Source: Pseudomonadota bacterium (lineage in GTDB: Bacteria > Myxococcota_A > Polyangia > Haliangiales > Haliangiaceae). Taken from it: a stretch of 21,730 bases of DNA. Below are positions 16,322 to 21,730 of this stretch, piece after piece. Each line of letters starts with the position of its first letter. Position 1 is the first letter of the stretch. The DNA lies in the NCBI GenBank assembly GCA_023428295.1, contig JAEYYV010000229.1, positions 1 through 21,730 on the forward strand, read 5' to 3'. The notes beneath the pieces are model-generated. The model had not been told where the DNA came from and did no database searches. It saw nothing but the letters and a program-made list of their open reading frames with translations. Made by a program: the position numbers and the translations under genes.

Positions 16322-17548
16322 ATGTCCACCGCGGACGAAGTCGCGCTGCTCGCGGAGCCTATCCGTGGACGCTTCGGCGAGTTTGGCGGCCAGTACGTCG
16401 CCGAGACGCTCATGCCCGCGATCGCGGAGCTCGAGCTCGCGTGGCGGGCGGCGCGTGCCGATGCGTCGTTCTGGGCCGAGGTCGATGACCTGCTCGCGAA
16501 CTACGTGGGCCGGCCGTCGCTGCTCTATCACGCGCGCCGTCTCTCCGACGACGTCGGCGCGCACGTGTACCTGAAGCGCGAGGACCTGAACCACACGGGC
16601 GCGCACAAGATCAACAACTGCATCGGTCAAGCCGTGCTCGCGCGCCGCATGGGCAAGCGCCGCTTGATCGCCGAGACCGGCGCGGGCCAACACGGTGTGG
16701 CGACGGCCACGGTCGCGGCGCTGTTCGGCGTGCCGTGCGAGATCTACATGGGCGCCGAGGACGTGGTGCGCCAGGCGCTCAACGTCGAGCGCATGCGCCT
16801 GCTCGGCGCAACGGTGAACGCGGTCGAGAGCGGCACGCGCACGCTCAAGGACGCGATGAACGAAGCGCTGCGCGATTGGGTCACCAACGTCGGCGACACG
16901 TTCTACTTGATCGGCTCGGTCGCTGGTCCGCATCCGTATCCGTGGATGGTGCGCGACCTCCAGTCCGTCATCGGTCGCGAAGCGCGCGCGCAGATCCACG
17001 CGCAGGCCGGCCGGCTGCCCGATGCGCTCGTCGCCTGCGTCGGCGGCGGGAGCAACGCCGCGGGCCTGTTCGCGCCGTTCGTGAACGATGCCTCCGTTCG
17101 CCTCGTCGGCGTCGAGGCGGCGGGCGAGGGCGTCGATACGCTGCGCCACGCCGCGACGCTCGGCGGCGGTCGCGTGGGCGTGTTGCACGGATCCAAGTCG
17201 TACGTGCTCACGCACACCGACGATGCGCGGCTCGGCCAGATCGCGCACGCGCATTCGATCAGCGCGGGCCTGGACTATCCCGGCGTGGGCCCCGAGCACG
17301 CCGCGTGGAAGGACTCGGGCCGCGCGGTGTACGTGGCGCGCACCGACGAACAAGCGCTCCAAGCGCTCGAGCGCCTCGCGCGCACCGAGGGCATCTTGTG
17401 CGCGCTCGAGACCGCACACGCGATCGCTGCGCTCGACGAGGTCGCGTCGATCGTCGGCACGGACGGCGTGATCATCGTCGGCCTCTCGGGCCGCGGCGAC
17501 AAGGACATGGTGACGGTCGCGTCGCGCCGCGCGGAGGTGACGAAGTGA
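16322..17548 (+). CDS. trpB: Tryptophan synthase beta chain
   Basis: Encodes 408 aa from the ATG at 16322. TrpB joins indole, channelled from TrpA, to serine with PLP. Seen: GRFGEFGGQYVAETLMPA, YLKREDLNHTGAHKINN with PLP Lys96, AETGAGQHG with catalytic Glu118 (22 residues after the Lys, as in known TrpB), the phosphate loop GGGSNA, GLDYPGVGPEHA and the C-terminal GLSGRGDKD. The start is ambiguous. A GTG at 16298 would add MASWYGKG and has GGTGA six bases upstream, whereas the ATG has AAGGG only one base away. Both keep the fold intact. The stop overlaps trpA as GTGA. This pair must have its own promoter, because an antisense gene separates it from trpF; none is obvious in the sequence. Confidence 0.97.
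   Translation: MSTADEVALLAEPIRGRFGEFGGQYVAETLMPAIAELELAWRAARADASFWAEVDDLLANYVGRPSLLYHARRLSDDVGAHVYLKREDLNHTGAHKINNCIGQAVLARRMGKRRLIAETGAGQHGVATATVAALFGVPCEIYMGAEDVVRQALNVERMRLLGATVNAVESGTRTLKDAMNEALRDWVTNVGDTFYLIGSVAGPHPYPWMVRDLQSVIGREARAQIHAQAGRLPDALVACVGGGSNAAGLFAPFVNDASVRLVGVEAAGEGVDTLRHAATLGGGRVGVLHGSKSYVLTHTDDARLGQIAHAHSISAGLDYPGVGPEHAAWKDSGRAVYVARTDEQALQALERLARTEGILCALETAHAIAALDEVASIVGTDGVIIVGLSGRGDKDMVTVASRRAEVTK
17533..17540 (+). promoter_or_regulatory. Strong ribosome binding site for trpA inside trpB
   Basis: GGAGGTGA is a perfect anti-16S match four bases before the trpA GTG (17545). It fixes the trpA start and supports independent as well as coupled initiation on trpA. Confidence 0.8.
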
Positions 17549-18342
17549 CGGCGCGGTTGCGTGCGGCGTTCGATGCCGCGGCGAGCGAGAAGCGCGCGGC
17601 GCTGGTCGCATACCTGACGTTCGGCGATCCGGATCCGGTGACGTCGACGCTCGTGGTCGAGGCCGTCGCGAAGGCGGGCGCGGATGTGATCGAGCTCGGT
17701 GTTCCGTTCTCCGATCCGTCGGCGGACGGGCCTTCGATCCAAAACGCGATGGAGCGCGCGCTCGACGCAGGTGCGAGCTTGCCGGGCGCGCTCGCCGCCG
17801 TGCAGGCGCTGCGCGAGCGCGGCGTGACCACGCCGATCGTGCTGTTCGGCTACTACAACCCGCTCTTCGTCATGGGGCCTGACGTGTTCGCCGAGCGCGC
17901 GGCACGCGCGGGCGTCGACGCGGTGCTCACGGTCGACTTGCCGATCGACGAGCTCGACGAGCTCGCGCAGCCTCTCGCGAAGCACGGCGTCGCCGTGATC
18001 CCGCTCGTCGCGCCGACGAGCACGCCCGATCGCATCGCGCGGCTCGCCCACCTGCGGGCGCCGTTCGTCTACTACATCTCGCTGACCGGCGTCACCGGAT
18101 CGCGCGCGGCAGCGCCCGTGGATCCCGCGCGCATCGCGCAGGTTCGCGACGCCTCGGGCTCGCCCGTCGCGGTGGGCTTTGGCATTCGCACGCCCGACGA
18201 TGCGCGGCGATTCTCCGCGATCGCCGACGGAGTCGTGGTCGGAACCGCGCTTGTCGACCGCGTCGCTGCGGGCGATGCTTGGGGCGCACCGGATCGCGTG
18301 GCTGCGCTCGTGCGTGACCTCGCGGCGGCGATGCCGCGTTGA
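17545..18342 (+). CDS. trpA: Tryptophan synthase alpha chain
   Basis: Encodes 265 aa, normal length. TrpA cleaves indole-3-glycerol phosphate to indole and glyceraldehyde-3-phosphate. Seen: AYLTFGDPD, catalytic Glu50 and Asp61 in VIELGVPFSDPSADGP, IVLFGYYNPLF, VDLPIDE, IPLVAPTSTPDRI, YYISLTGVTG, VAVGFGIRTPDDA and VVVGTALV. The start GTG overlaps the trpB stop and is fixed by the strong ribosome binding site just upstream. It is the last gene of the cluster; its 3' flank holds tandem repeats and a hairpin. Confidence 0.97.
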   Translation: MTARLRAAFDAAASEKRAALVAYLTFGDPDPVTSTLVVEAVAKAGADVIELGVPFSDPSADGPSIQNAMERALDAGASLPGALAAVQALRERGVTTPIVLFGYYNPLFVMGPDVFAERAARAGVDAVLTVDLPIDELDELAQPLAKHGVAVIPLVAPTSTPDRIARLAHLRAPFVYYISLTGVTGSRAAAPVDPARIAQVRDASGSPVAVGFGIRTPDDARRFSAIADGVVVGTALVDRVAAGDAWGAPDRVAALVRDLAAAMPR

Positions 18343-18344
18343 TC

Positions 18345-18408
18345 GACGCTTCGGCGTAGTGACGCTTCGGCGTAGTGACGCTTCGGCGTAGTGACACTTC
18401 GGCGTAGT
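18345..18408. repeat. Four tandem copies of a 16-bp repeat after trpA
   Basis: The unit GACGCTTCGGCGTAGT is repeated at 18345-18360, 18361-18376, 18377-18392 and 18393-18408 (one G-to-A change at 18396). It begins two bases after the trpA stop. Each unit contains ACGC-TTCG-GCGT, a 4-bp stem closing a C(UUCG)G tetraloop in the trpA-sense RNA. The period is not a multiple of three, so it is not coding. It sits in the convergent gap before the glycosidase gene. Confidence 0.95.
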
Positions 18409-18436
18409 GACGCGGCGGCGGTCGTCGTCGCTACGC
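18402..18436. terminator. Hairpin between convergent trpA and glycosidase genes
   Basis: GCGTAGTGACG (18402-18412) pairs with CGTCGCTACGC (18426-18436) over 11 positions, ten Watson-Crick and one G-U, with a 13-base loop. It lies between the two convergent stop codons, where a bidirectional terminator would be expected. No T-run follows on either side, so an intrinsic terminator in the strict sense is not shown. Confidence 0.5.
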
Positions 18437-18440
18437 GGTG

Positions 18441-20051
18441 CTACCTGGGCTTCGTGCAGAACTCGTCGGTGTACAGCGGGTCGGGAGTCATCGGGCCTTC
18501 GCCGCCGTACTCCTCGCGCTGCGCGGTCGTGAGCGCGCGCGCTTTGGCGATCTCGCCGAAGACAGTGGCGCCTTCGGTCTCGGTGCGCGCGAACGTGGTG
18601 CGATCGACCGCGTAGAGCCCGAACTTCGGCACGTAGCCTTCGGCCCACTCGAAGTTGTCGGTGAGGCTCCAGTGGTAGTAGCCGCGCACGTCGGCGCCAG
18701 CGGCGCGCGAGCGCTCGGTCGCTTCGAGCACGCGCACCACGTTCTCCGCGCGGCGCTTGCCGGTGGACGTGGCGATGCCGGCTTCGGTCACCGCGAGCGG
18801 CAGCCCCGGATACCGCTTCGCGTGATCGACGATGATCTTCTCGATGCCCTGCGCGTAGCCCTCGTAGCCCATCGTCGGCACGCAGTACGTCGGATCGAGC
18901 GCGGGGAGACACGAGCCCACGTCGAAGCCGCCGATACACGGCGTGAGCGATGCGGGCGCGGGGATGAGCGGGCGATCCGCGGAGACGCCGGCGCGGAAGT
19001 AGTACTGGAGGCCGAGCCAATCGATCGTGTTGGCCCACTCGGGGTGCTGCTCATCGGGCACACCGTCGACGTCGCTGTCGAACGTGCCGTTCAGCGCGGC
19101 GTCGACGAACATGTAATGCATGATGTACGTGATGCGCTCGGCGGCGGCGATGTCGTCGGGATGCGTCGACGGTTTGTTCTGGCGCGCGGGCTGCCAGCTC
19201 GCGACGGACATCGACAGGCCGACGTCGGCGGCGATGCCGTCGCCATCGGCGTCGATCGTGTCGTTGGCTTTGATCGCCTTGTACATCGCGGCGTGCGCGG
19301 CGACGTAGTCGCGAACGGCGGGGAGGAACTCGGGCAGGTTCAAGATCGTGTTCTTCCCCGGCGGGAAGTTGCCGATGCCGTACGCGGCGAGCATGTAGAT
19401 GAAGGGCTCGTTGACCGTGCCCCACTCGTCGACGAGATCCCCGAAGCGCTCGGCGACGAGCTTCGCGTGCGCGCCCATCTCCTCGACGATCATCGCGCCG
19501 CCGGGACCGCCCAAGCCGCACAGGTTGGTCGGCTGCGGACCGCCGGCGCACGTGGGCTCGCGCGGATCCATGACCCAGACCGGGTTCGAGAAGTGATGGA
19601 GCGTGACGAGCGGCTTGATGCCCATCGCGGTCATCGTCTCGAGCTGCCGGCGATAGTGGGCGAGCGCCGCTTCGTCGATCTGATCCTTCACCGGCTCGAT
19701 GCGCGCCCACTCGATCGAGAAGCGATAGCTGTCGAGGCCGAGCGACTTCACGAGCGCGAGATCCTCGTCGAGCTTCGAGTAGCCCTTCACCGCGTCGCCG
19801 ACGAACGTGCCTTTGCCGAGCCCGCCTTCCGCGACCGGCTGCGTCCACAGATACCAGTCCGTCGCCGGATTCATGTCCTCGATCTGCGTGGCCGCGGTAG
19901 CGGCGCCGAAGCGAAAGCTGCCCTCGCCACTCGGCTGGGTCAGAGAGCCCATGGCGCCGTACGTGATCGCGGGGGGAGGATCGTCACCGCAGGCGCTCGA
20001 AGAGGCTGCGAGGAGGACGACGAGAGTGAGAGCGGTCTTCACGCGGGACAT
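18441..20051 (-). CDS. Secreted glycoside hydrolase family 1 lipoprotein (beta-glycosidase-like)
   Basis: Encodes 536 aa, about 80 longer than typical cytosolic GH1 enzymes. The N-terminus (MSRVKTALTLVVLLAASSSAC) is a lipoprotein signal with Cys21, followed by a short linker. The GH1 barrel is clear: FRFGAATAATQIED, SYRFSIEWARIEP, LVTLHHFSNPVWV, acid/base Glu215 in TVNEP, nucleophile Glu423 in VTEAG, and GYYHWSLTDNFEWAEGY with KFGLYAVD. The nucleophile motif reads TEAG, not the usual TENG. Extra length includes Asp-rich loops at ~264-273 (D-A-D-G-D-G) and ~325-334 (D-S-D-V-D-G-V-P-D-E), like calcium-binding loops, and an insert with Cys pairs at ~370-392. A surface enzyme acting on beta-linked sugars is inferred; the substrate is unknown. 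It is convergent with trpA and divergent from yceD. Confidence 0.92.
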   Translation of the reverse strand: MSRVKTALTLVVLLAASSSACGDDPPPAITYGAMGSLTQPSGEGSFRFGAATAATQIEDMNPATDWYLWTQPVAEGGLGKGTFVGDAVKGYSKLDEDLALVKSLGLDSYRFSIEWARIEPVKDQIDEAALAHYRRQLETMTAMGIKPLVTLHHFSNPVWVMDPREPTCAGGPQPTNLCGLGGPGGAMIVEEMGAHAKLVAERFGDLVDEWGTVNEPFIYMLAAYGIGNFPPGKNTILNLPEFLPAVRDYVAAHAAMYKAIKANDTIDADGDGIAADVGLSMSVASWQPARQNKPSTHPDDIAAAERITYIMHYMFVDAALNGTFDSDVDGVPDEQHPEWANTIDWLGLQYYFRAGVSADRPLIPAPASLTPCIGGFDVGSCLPALDPTYCVPTMGYEGYAQGIEKIIVDHAKRYPGLPLAVTEAGIATSTGKRRAENVVRVLEATERSRAAGADVRGYYHWSLTDNFEWAEGYVPKFGLYAVDRTTFARTETEGATVFGEIAKARALTTAQREEYGGEGPMTPDPLYTDEFCTKPR

Positions 20052-20108
20052 CGTCGCCGATCTGGCGTGCTCGAAGGACTGGATGTGCTCGTGGAGGAGA
20101 CACGTTGG

Positions 20109-20136
20109 TTGACATTCGAGATCGCACTCCTATAGT
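20109..20136 (+). promoter_or_regulatory. Near-consensus sigma-70 promoter of the yceD-rpmF-plsX operon
   Basis: TTGACA (20109-20114) is a perfect -35 element. TATAGT (20131-20136) differs from the -10 consensus by one base. The spacer is 16 bases. Transcription would start near 20143, leaving a 5' leader of about eight bases before the yceD ATG at 20151, and no ribosome binding site is visible there. This is the most convincing promoter in the window. Confidence 0.8.
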
Positions 20137-20139
20137 GCG
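20123..20139. promoter_or_regulatory. Palindromic operator-like site overlapping the -10
   Basis: CGCACT-CCTAT-AGTGCG is a 17-base perfect inverted repeat (6-bp arms) that covers the -10 hexamer of the yceD promoter. A bound repressor here would block RNA polymerase. The regulator is unknown; the sequence does not resemble the FapR box that controls plsX in Firmicutes. Confidence 0.5.
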
Positions 20140-20150
20140 TCGCTTTCGTC

Positions 20151-20813
20151 ATGGCCAAGCTCCCCCCATTTGCGGTTCGCCTCGTCGACCTCCCGACGCA
20201 TCGGGTGTTCGATGTCGGCCCCGATCTCGTCGGTGAATGGCTGCGCGGCATGCCAATGCGCGACGCGCTCGGTGCCCCGGCCGACGATCCGAACGCGGGC
20301 CACGGCCACGCGGACCTGGAGCTGTACAGCGAGGGCTCGCATGTCTTCGCGAGCGGCACGTTCAAGGGCGAGCTCACCGTCGCGTGCAGCCGCTGCGTCG
20401 AGCCGGTGAAGCTGCCGATCGACGAGCGCTTGATGGTCACGTTCATGCCGAAGCACGAGATGCCGGCAGACGACGAGGACGACGCGCCTCGCAAGGGCGG
20501 CAAGGGTGGCGGCAAGGGTGGCGGCAAGGGTGACACGGGCGGCGACAAGGGTGGCAACGACGAGCCCGAGGGGCCCGAAGTGGCCGCCGAGGATCTCGAT
20601 CTGTTCCCCTACGAGGGCGAGCATGTCGATCTCGAGCCCCTGTTCCGCGAACAATTCGTGCTCTCGGTGCCCTATGCGCCGTTGTGTCGCGAGGACTGCA
20701 AGGGCCTGTGCCCGCAATGCGGAATCGACCGAAATGCAGGCACTTGCACGTGCGAGAAGCCCATCGATCCCCGCCTCGCTGCGCTCGCCAACCTCAAGCT
20801 TCCATCCTCTTAG
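20151..20813 (+). CDS. yceD: YceD family (DUF177) protein with Gly/Lys-rich insert
   Basis: Encodes 220 aa, longer than the usual ~170. YceD/DUF177 proteins almost always lie just before rpmF, as here. In plants and bacteria they are linked to 23S rRNA processing or accumulation. Seen: CSRC (Cys79, Cys82) in the mid-protein, and near the C-terminus Cys179, Cys183, Cys187, Cys190, Cys199 and Cys201 in CREDCKGLCPQCG and TCTCEKP. The last region is the typical DUF177 signature and looks metal-binding. DPRLAALANLK at the end is also typical. The unusual part is a low-complexity insert (~115-136) of K-G-G-(G) repeats flanked by acidic residues (DDEDD before, NDEPEGPE after). The ATG at 20151 follows a strong promoter by about eight transcribed bases. 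Confidence 0.93.
   Translation: MAKLPPFAVRLVDLPTHRVFDVGPDLVGEWLRGMPMRDALGAPADDPNAGHGHADLELYSEGSHVFASGTFKGELTVACSRCVEPVKLPIDERLMVTFMPKHEMPADDEDDAPRKGGKGGGKGGGKGDTGGDKGGNDEPEGPEVAAEDLDLFPYEGEHVDLEPLFREQFVLSVPYAPLCREDCKGLCPQCGIDRNAGTCTCEKPIDPRLAALANLKLPSS
20493..20558 (+). repeat. In-frame GGCAAGGGT-type repeat coding for a Gly/Lys-rich linker
   Basis: Tandem copies of GGCGGCAAGGGT and shorter variants encode K-G-G-K-G-G-G-K-G-G-G-K-G inside yceD, then D-T-G-G-D-K-G-G-N. Near-identical codons show recent expansion by slippage rather than old, selected sequence. Copy number probably varies among relatives. Confidence 0.8.
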
Positions 20814-20881
20814 AGCGAATCGCGCTACGGGCTTGAAACGGCCCGCCAAAGCTGGCACATAAGCCCCCCCGGAGATTTGTC
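20814..20881 (+). other. yceD-rpmF spacer with short hairpin and rpmF ribosome binding site
   Basis: Sixty-eight bases. CGGGC (20828-20832) pairs with GCCCG (20841-20845) across an 8-base loop, a weak hairpin. GGAG (20871-20874) lies seven bases before the rpmF ATG and sets its start. No other signal is seen. Confidence 0.5.
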
Positions 20882-21082
20882 ATGGCACTTCAGAAACGAC
20901 GTCGCGGACCGACCCGCACCCGCCAGCAGCGCTCGGCGTGGATGCGCAAGTCGGGTGCGAACCACATGATGGTTCAAGCTTGTCCTGATTGCGGAGCGCC
21001 GCGCATCGCGCACCGCGTCTGCATCAGCTGCGGTAAGTACCGCGGCGAGCAAGTTCTCGCAGCCAAGTCGGCCGAAGAGTAA
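20882..21082 (+). CDS. rpmF: Ribosomal protein bL32
   Basis: Encodes 66 aa. bL32 is a small basic protein of the large ribosomal subunit. Seen: the basic start MALQKRRRGPTRTRQQRSAW and a complete zinc ribbon with Cys34, Cys37, Cys47 and Cys50 (CPDCG and CISCG), so it is the zinc-binding (C+) form. The R-x-A-H-R-V-C spacing is typical. The ATG has GGAG seven bases upstream. The gene stands between yceD and plsX, the widely conserved order linking ribosome and lipid synthesis. Confidence 0.97.
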   Translation: MALQKRRRGPTRTRQQRSAWMRKSGANHMMVQACPDCGAPRIAHRVCISCGKYRGEQVLAAKSAEE

Positions 21083-21100
21083 CCACGGTTCGACGAGACC

Positions 21101-21163
21101 ATGCCGGTCGTCGTCGCGACCTTCACCACCTTCACCATTAGCAACAGCACGACGAGGCCATGA
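21101..21163 (+). CDS. Candidate 20-codon leader ORF ending on the plsX start
   Basis: An ATG at 21101 opens MPVVVATFTTFTISNSTTRP and stops at 21161-21163, so its TGA overlaps the plsX ATG (ATGA). It starts 18 bases after the rpmF stop. The peptide is rich in Thr and Ser and has no recognisable motif. Its role could be translational coupling from rpmF to plsX. There is no clear ribosome binding site (GACGAGACC precedes it), and the ORF is short enough to arise by chance. Confidence 0.35.
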   Translation: MPVVVATFTTFTISNSTTRP

Positions 21164-21730
21164 AGGTCATCGTCGATGCGATGGGCAGCGATCGCGCGCC
21201 GCGACCCGAAGTCGACGGCGCGCTTCGCGCGTCTCGCGCAGAGAAGCTCGAGGTCGTCCTCGTCGGCGACGCCGCGCGTGTCGACGCGGAGCTCTCGCGC
21301 GCGGGACGTCGCGACGATGATCGCATCAGCGTCGTGCACGCGTCCGACGTCGTCACCATGCACGACCATCCGGCGCACGCGTTCCGTGCAAAGCCGGATT
21401 CGTCGATGCGCGTCGCGGTGCAGCGCGTGGCCGAGAGCCTCGGCGACGCGGTCGTCAGCGCGGGCAACTCGGGCGCGATGCTCGCGTGCGCGATCTTTGT
21501 GCTCGGCCGGCTGCCTCTCGTCGAGCGCCCTGCGATCGTCACCGTGCTGCCGACACCGTCGGGGCCGCTCGTTCTCTGCGATGCAGGCGCGAACACCGAG
21601 CCCAAAGCATCCCAGCTCGCGCAGTTCGGTCTCCTCGGTGCCGCCTACGATCGAGTCGTTCACGCGCGGGCGCGCCCGCGTCTCGGCCTCTTGTCCAACG
21701 GTGCCGAGGAAGGGAAGGGGACGCCGCTCA
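21160..21730 (+). CDS. plsX: Phosphate acyltransferase PlsX (partial, runs off the window)
   Basis: The first 190 codons are present; the 3' end is outside the window. PlsX makes acyl-phosphate from acyl-ACP for phospholipid synthesis, peripherally at the membrane. Seen: MKVIVDAMGSD, VVLVGD, VHASDVVTMHDHPAHAFR, DSSMRVAVQRV, VVSAGNSGAML, ERPAIVTVLPTPSGP, LCDAGANTEPKA and LGLLSNGAEEGKG. The usual DAMGGDHAP reads DAMGSDRAP here, a mild departure. The ATG at 21160 has GAGG only two bases upstream (21154-21157), close for a ribosome binding site. Translation may instead depend on coupling with the short ORF that ends here. It follows rpmF, as in most bacteria. Confidence 0.96.
   Translation, partial: MKVIVDAMGSDRAPRPEVDGALRASRAEKLEVVLVGDAARVDAELSRAGRRDDDRISVVHASDVVTMHDHPAHAFRAKPDSSMRVAVQRVAESLGDAVVSAGNSGAMLACAIFVLGRLPLVERPAIVTVLPTPSGPLVLCDAGANTEPKASQLAQFGLLGAAYDRVVHARARPRLGLLSNGAEEGKGTPL

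Noticed and set aside
14748..16574. Long plus-strand frame opposite the propeller lipoprotein
   Set aside because: Low-complexity His/Arg/Ala composition typical of an antisense shadow, and it collides with the clear trpB start.
18345..18408. Repeat array considered as a CRISPR
   Set aside because: The 16-bp units are directly adjacent with no spacers, and no cas genes are nearby.

Overview
The window is dense, GC-rich, protein-coding bacterial DNA with strong G/C preference at third codon positions and many GTG starts. Four signs point to Myxococcota (former deltaproteobacteria): several large lipoproteins with low-complexity linkers, a subtilase with a MYXO-CTERM-like tail, secreted repeat proteins of unknown role, and a trp cluster broken by an unrelated secreted-protein gene. 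The order cannot be fixed from the sequence alone.

Layout. 1-612 is the C-terminal part of a GabD-like aldehyde dehydrogenase that lacks the catalytic cysteine. It converges on, and overlaps by a few bases, a two-gene minus-strand lipoprotein unit (2464 to 609). Divergent from that unit is coaBC (2551-3858), for coenzyme A synthesis, followed by a subtilisin-like protease with both a lipobox and a MYXO-CTERM-like tail (3978-6059). On the minus strand lie glyA (7328-6069) and, upstream of it, a small exported coiled-coil protein (7983-7366). Divergent from the latter by 30 bp is a renal-dipeptidase-family protein (8014-9078) with an altered metal ligand.

9093-18342 carries a complete tryptophan pathway from chorismate: trpE-trpG-trpD-(77-codon ORF)-trpC-trpF, then a minus-strand beta-propeller lipoprotein gene, then trpB-trpA. 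trpE/G, G/D, C/F and B/A overlap by four bases (ATGA or GTGA), which suggests translational coupling. There is no room upstream of trpE for a leader-peptide attenuator.

Downstream of trpA is a short convergent gap with four 16-bp tandem repeats and a strong hairpin. It is followed by a minus-strand secreted family 1 glycosidase (20051-18441). Divergent from that is yceD(DUF177)-rpmF-plsX (20151 to the window end), the conserved link between ribosomal protein L32 and fatty acid/phospholipid synthesis. A near-consensus sigma-70 promoter with an overlapping palindrome precedes this operon, and a 20-codon mini-ORF ends exactly on the plsX start codon.

Most of the window is housekeeping metabolism. 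The less ordinary parts are catalytic-residue losses in two enzymes, short tandem repeats at both ends of the trpBA block, the plsX leader ORF, and -10-like hexamers placed only 5-9 bases before several start codons. No tRNA, rRNA, CRISPR array, insertion sequence or phage gene was recognised.
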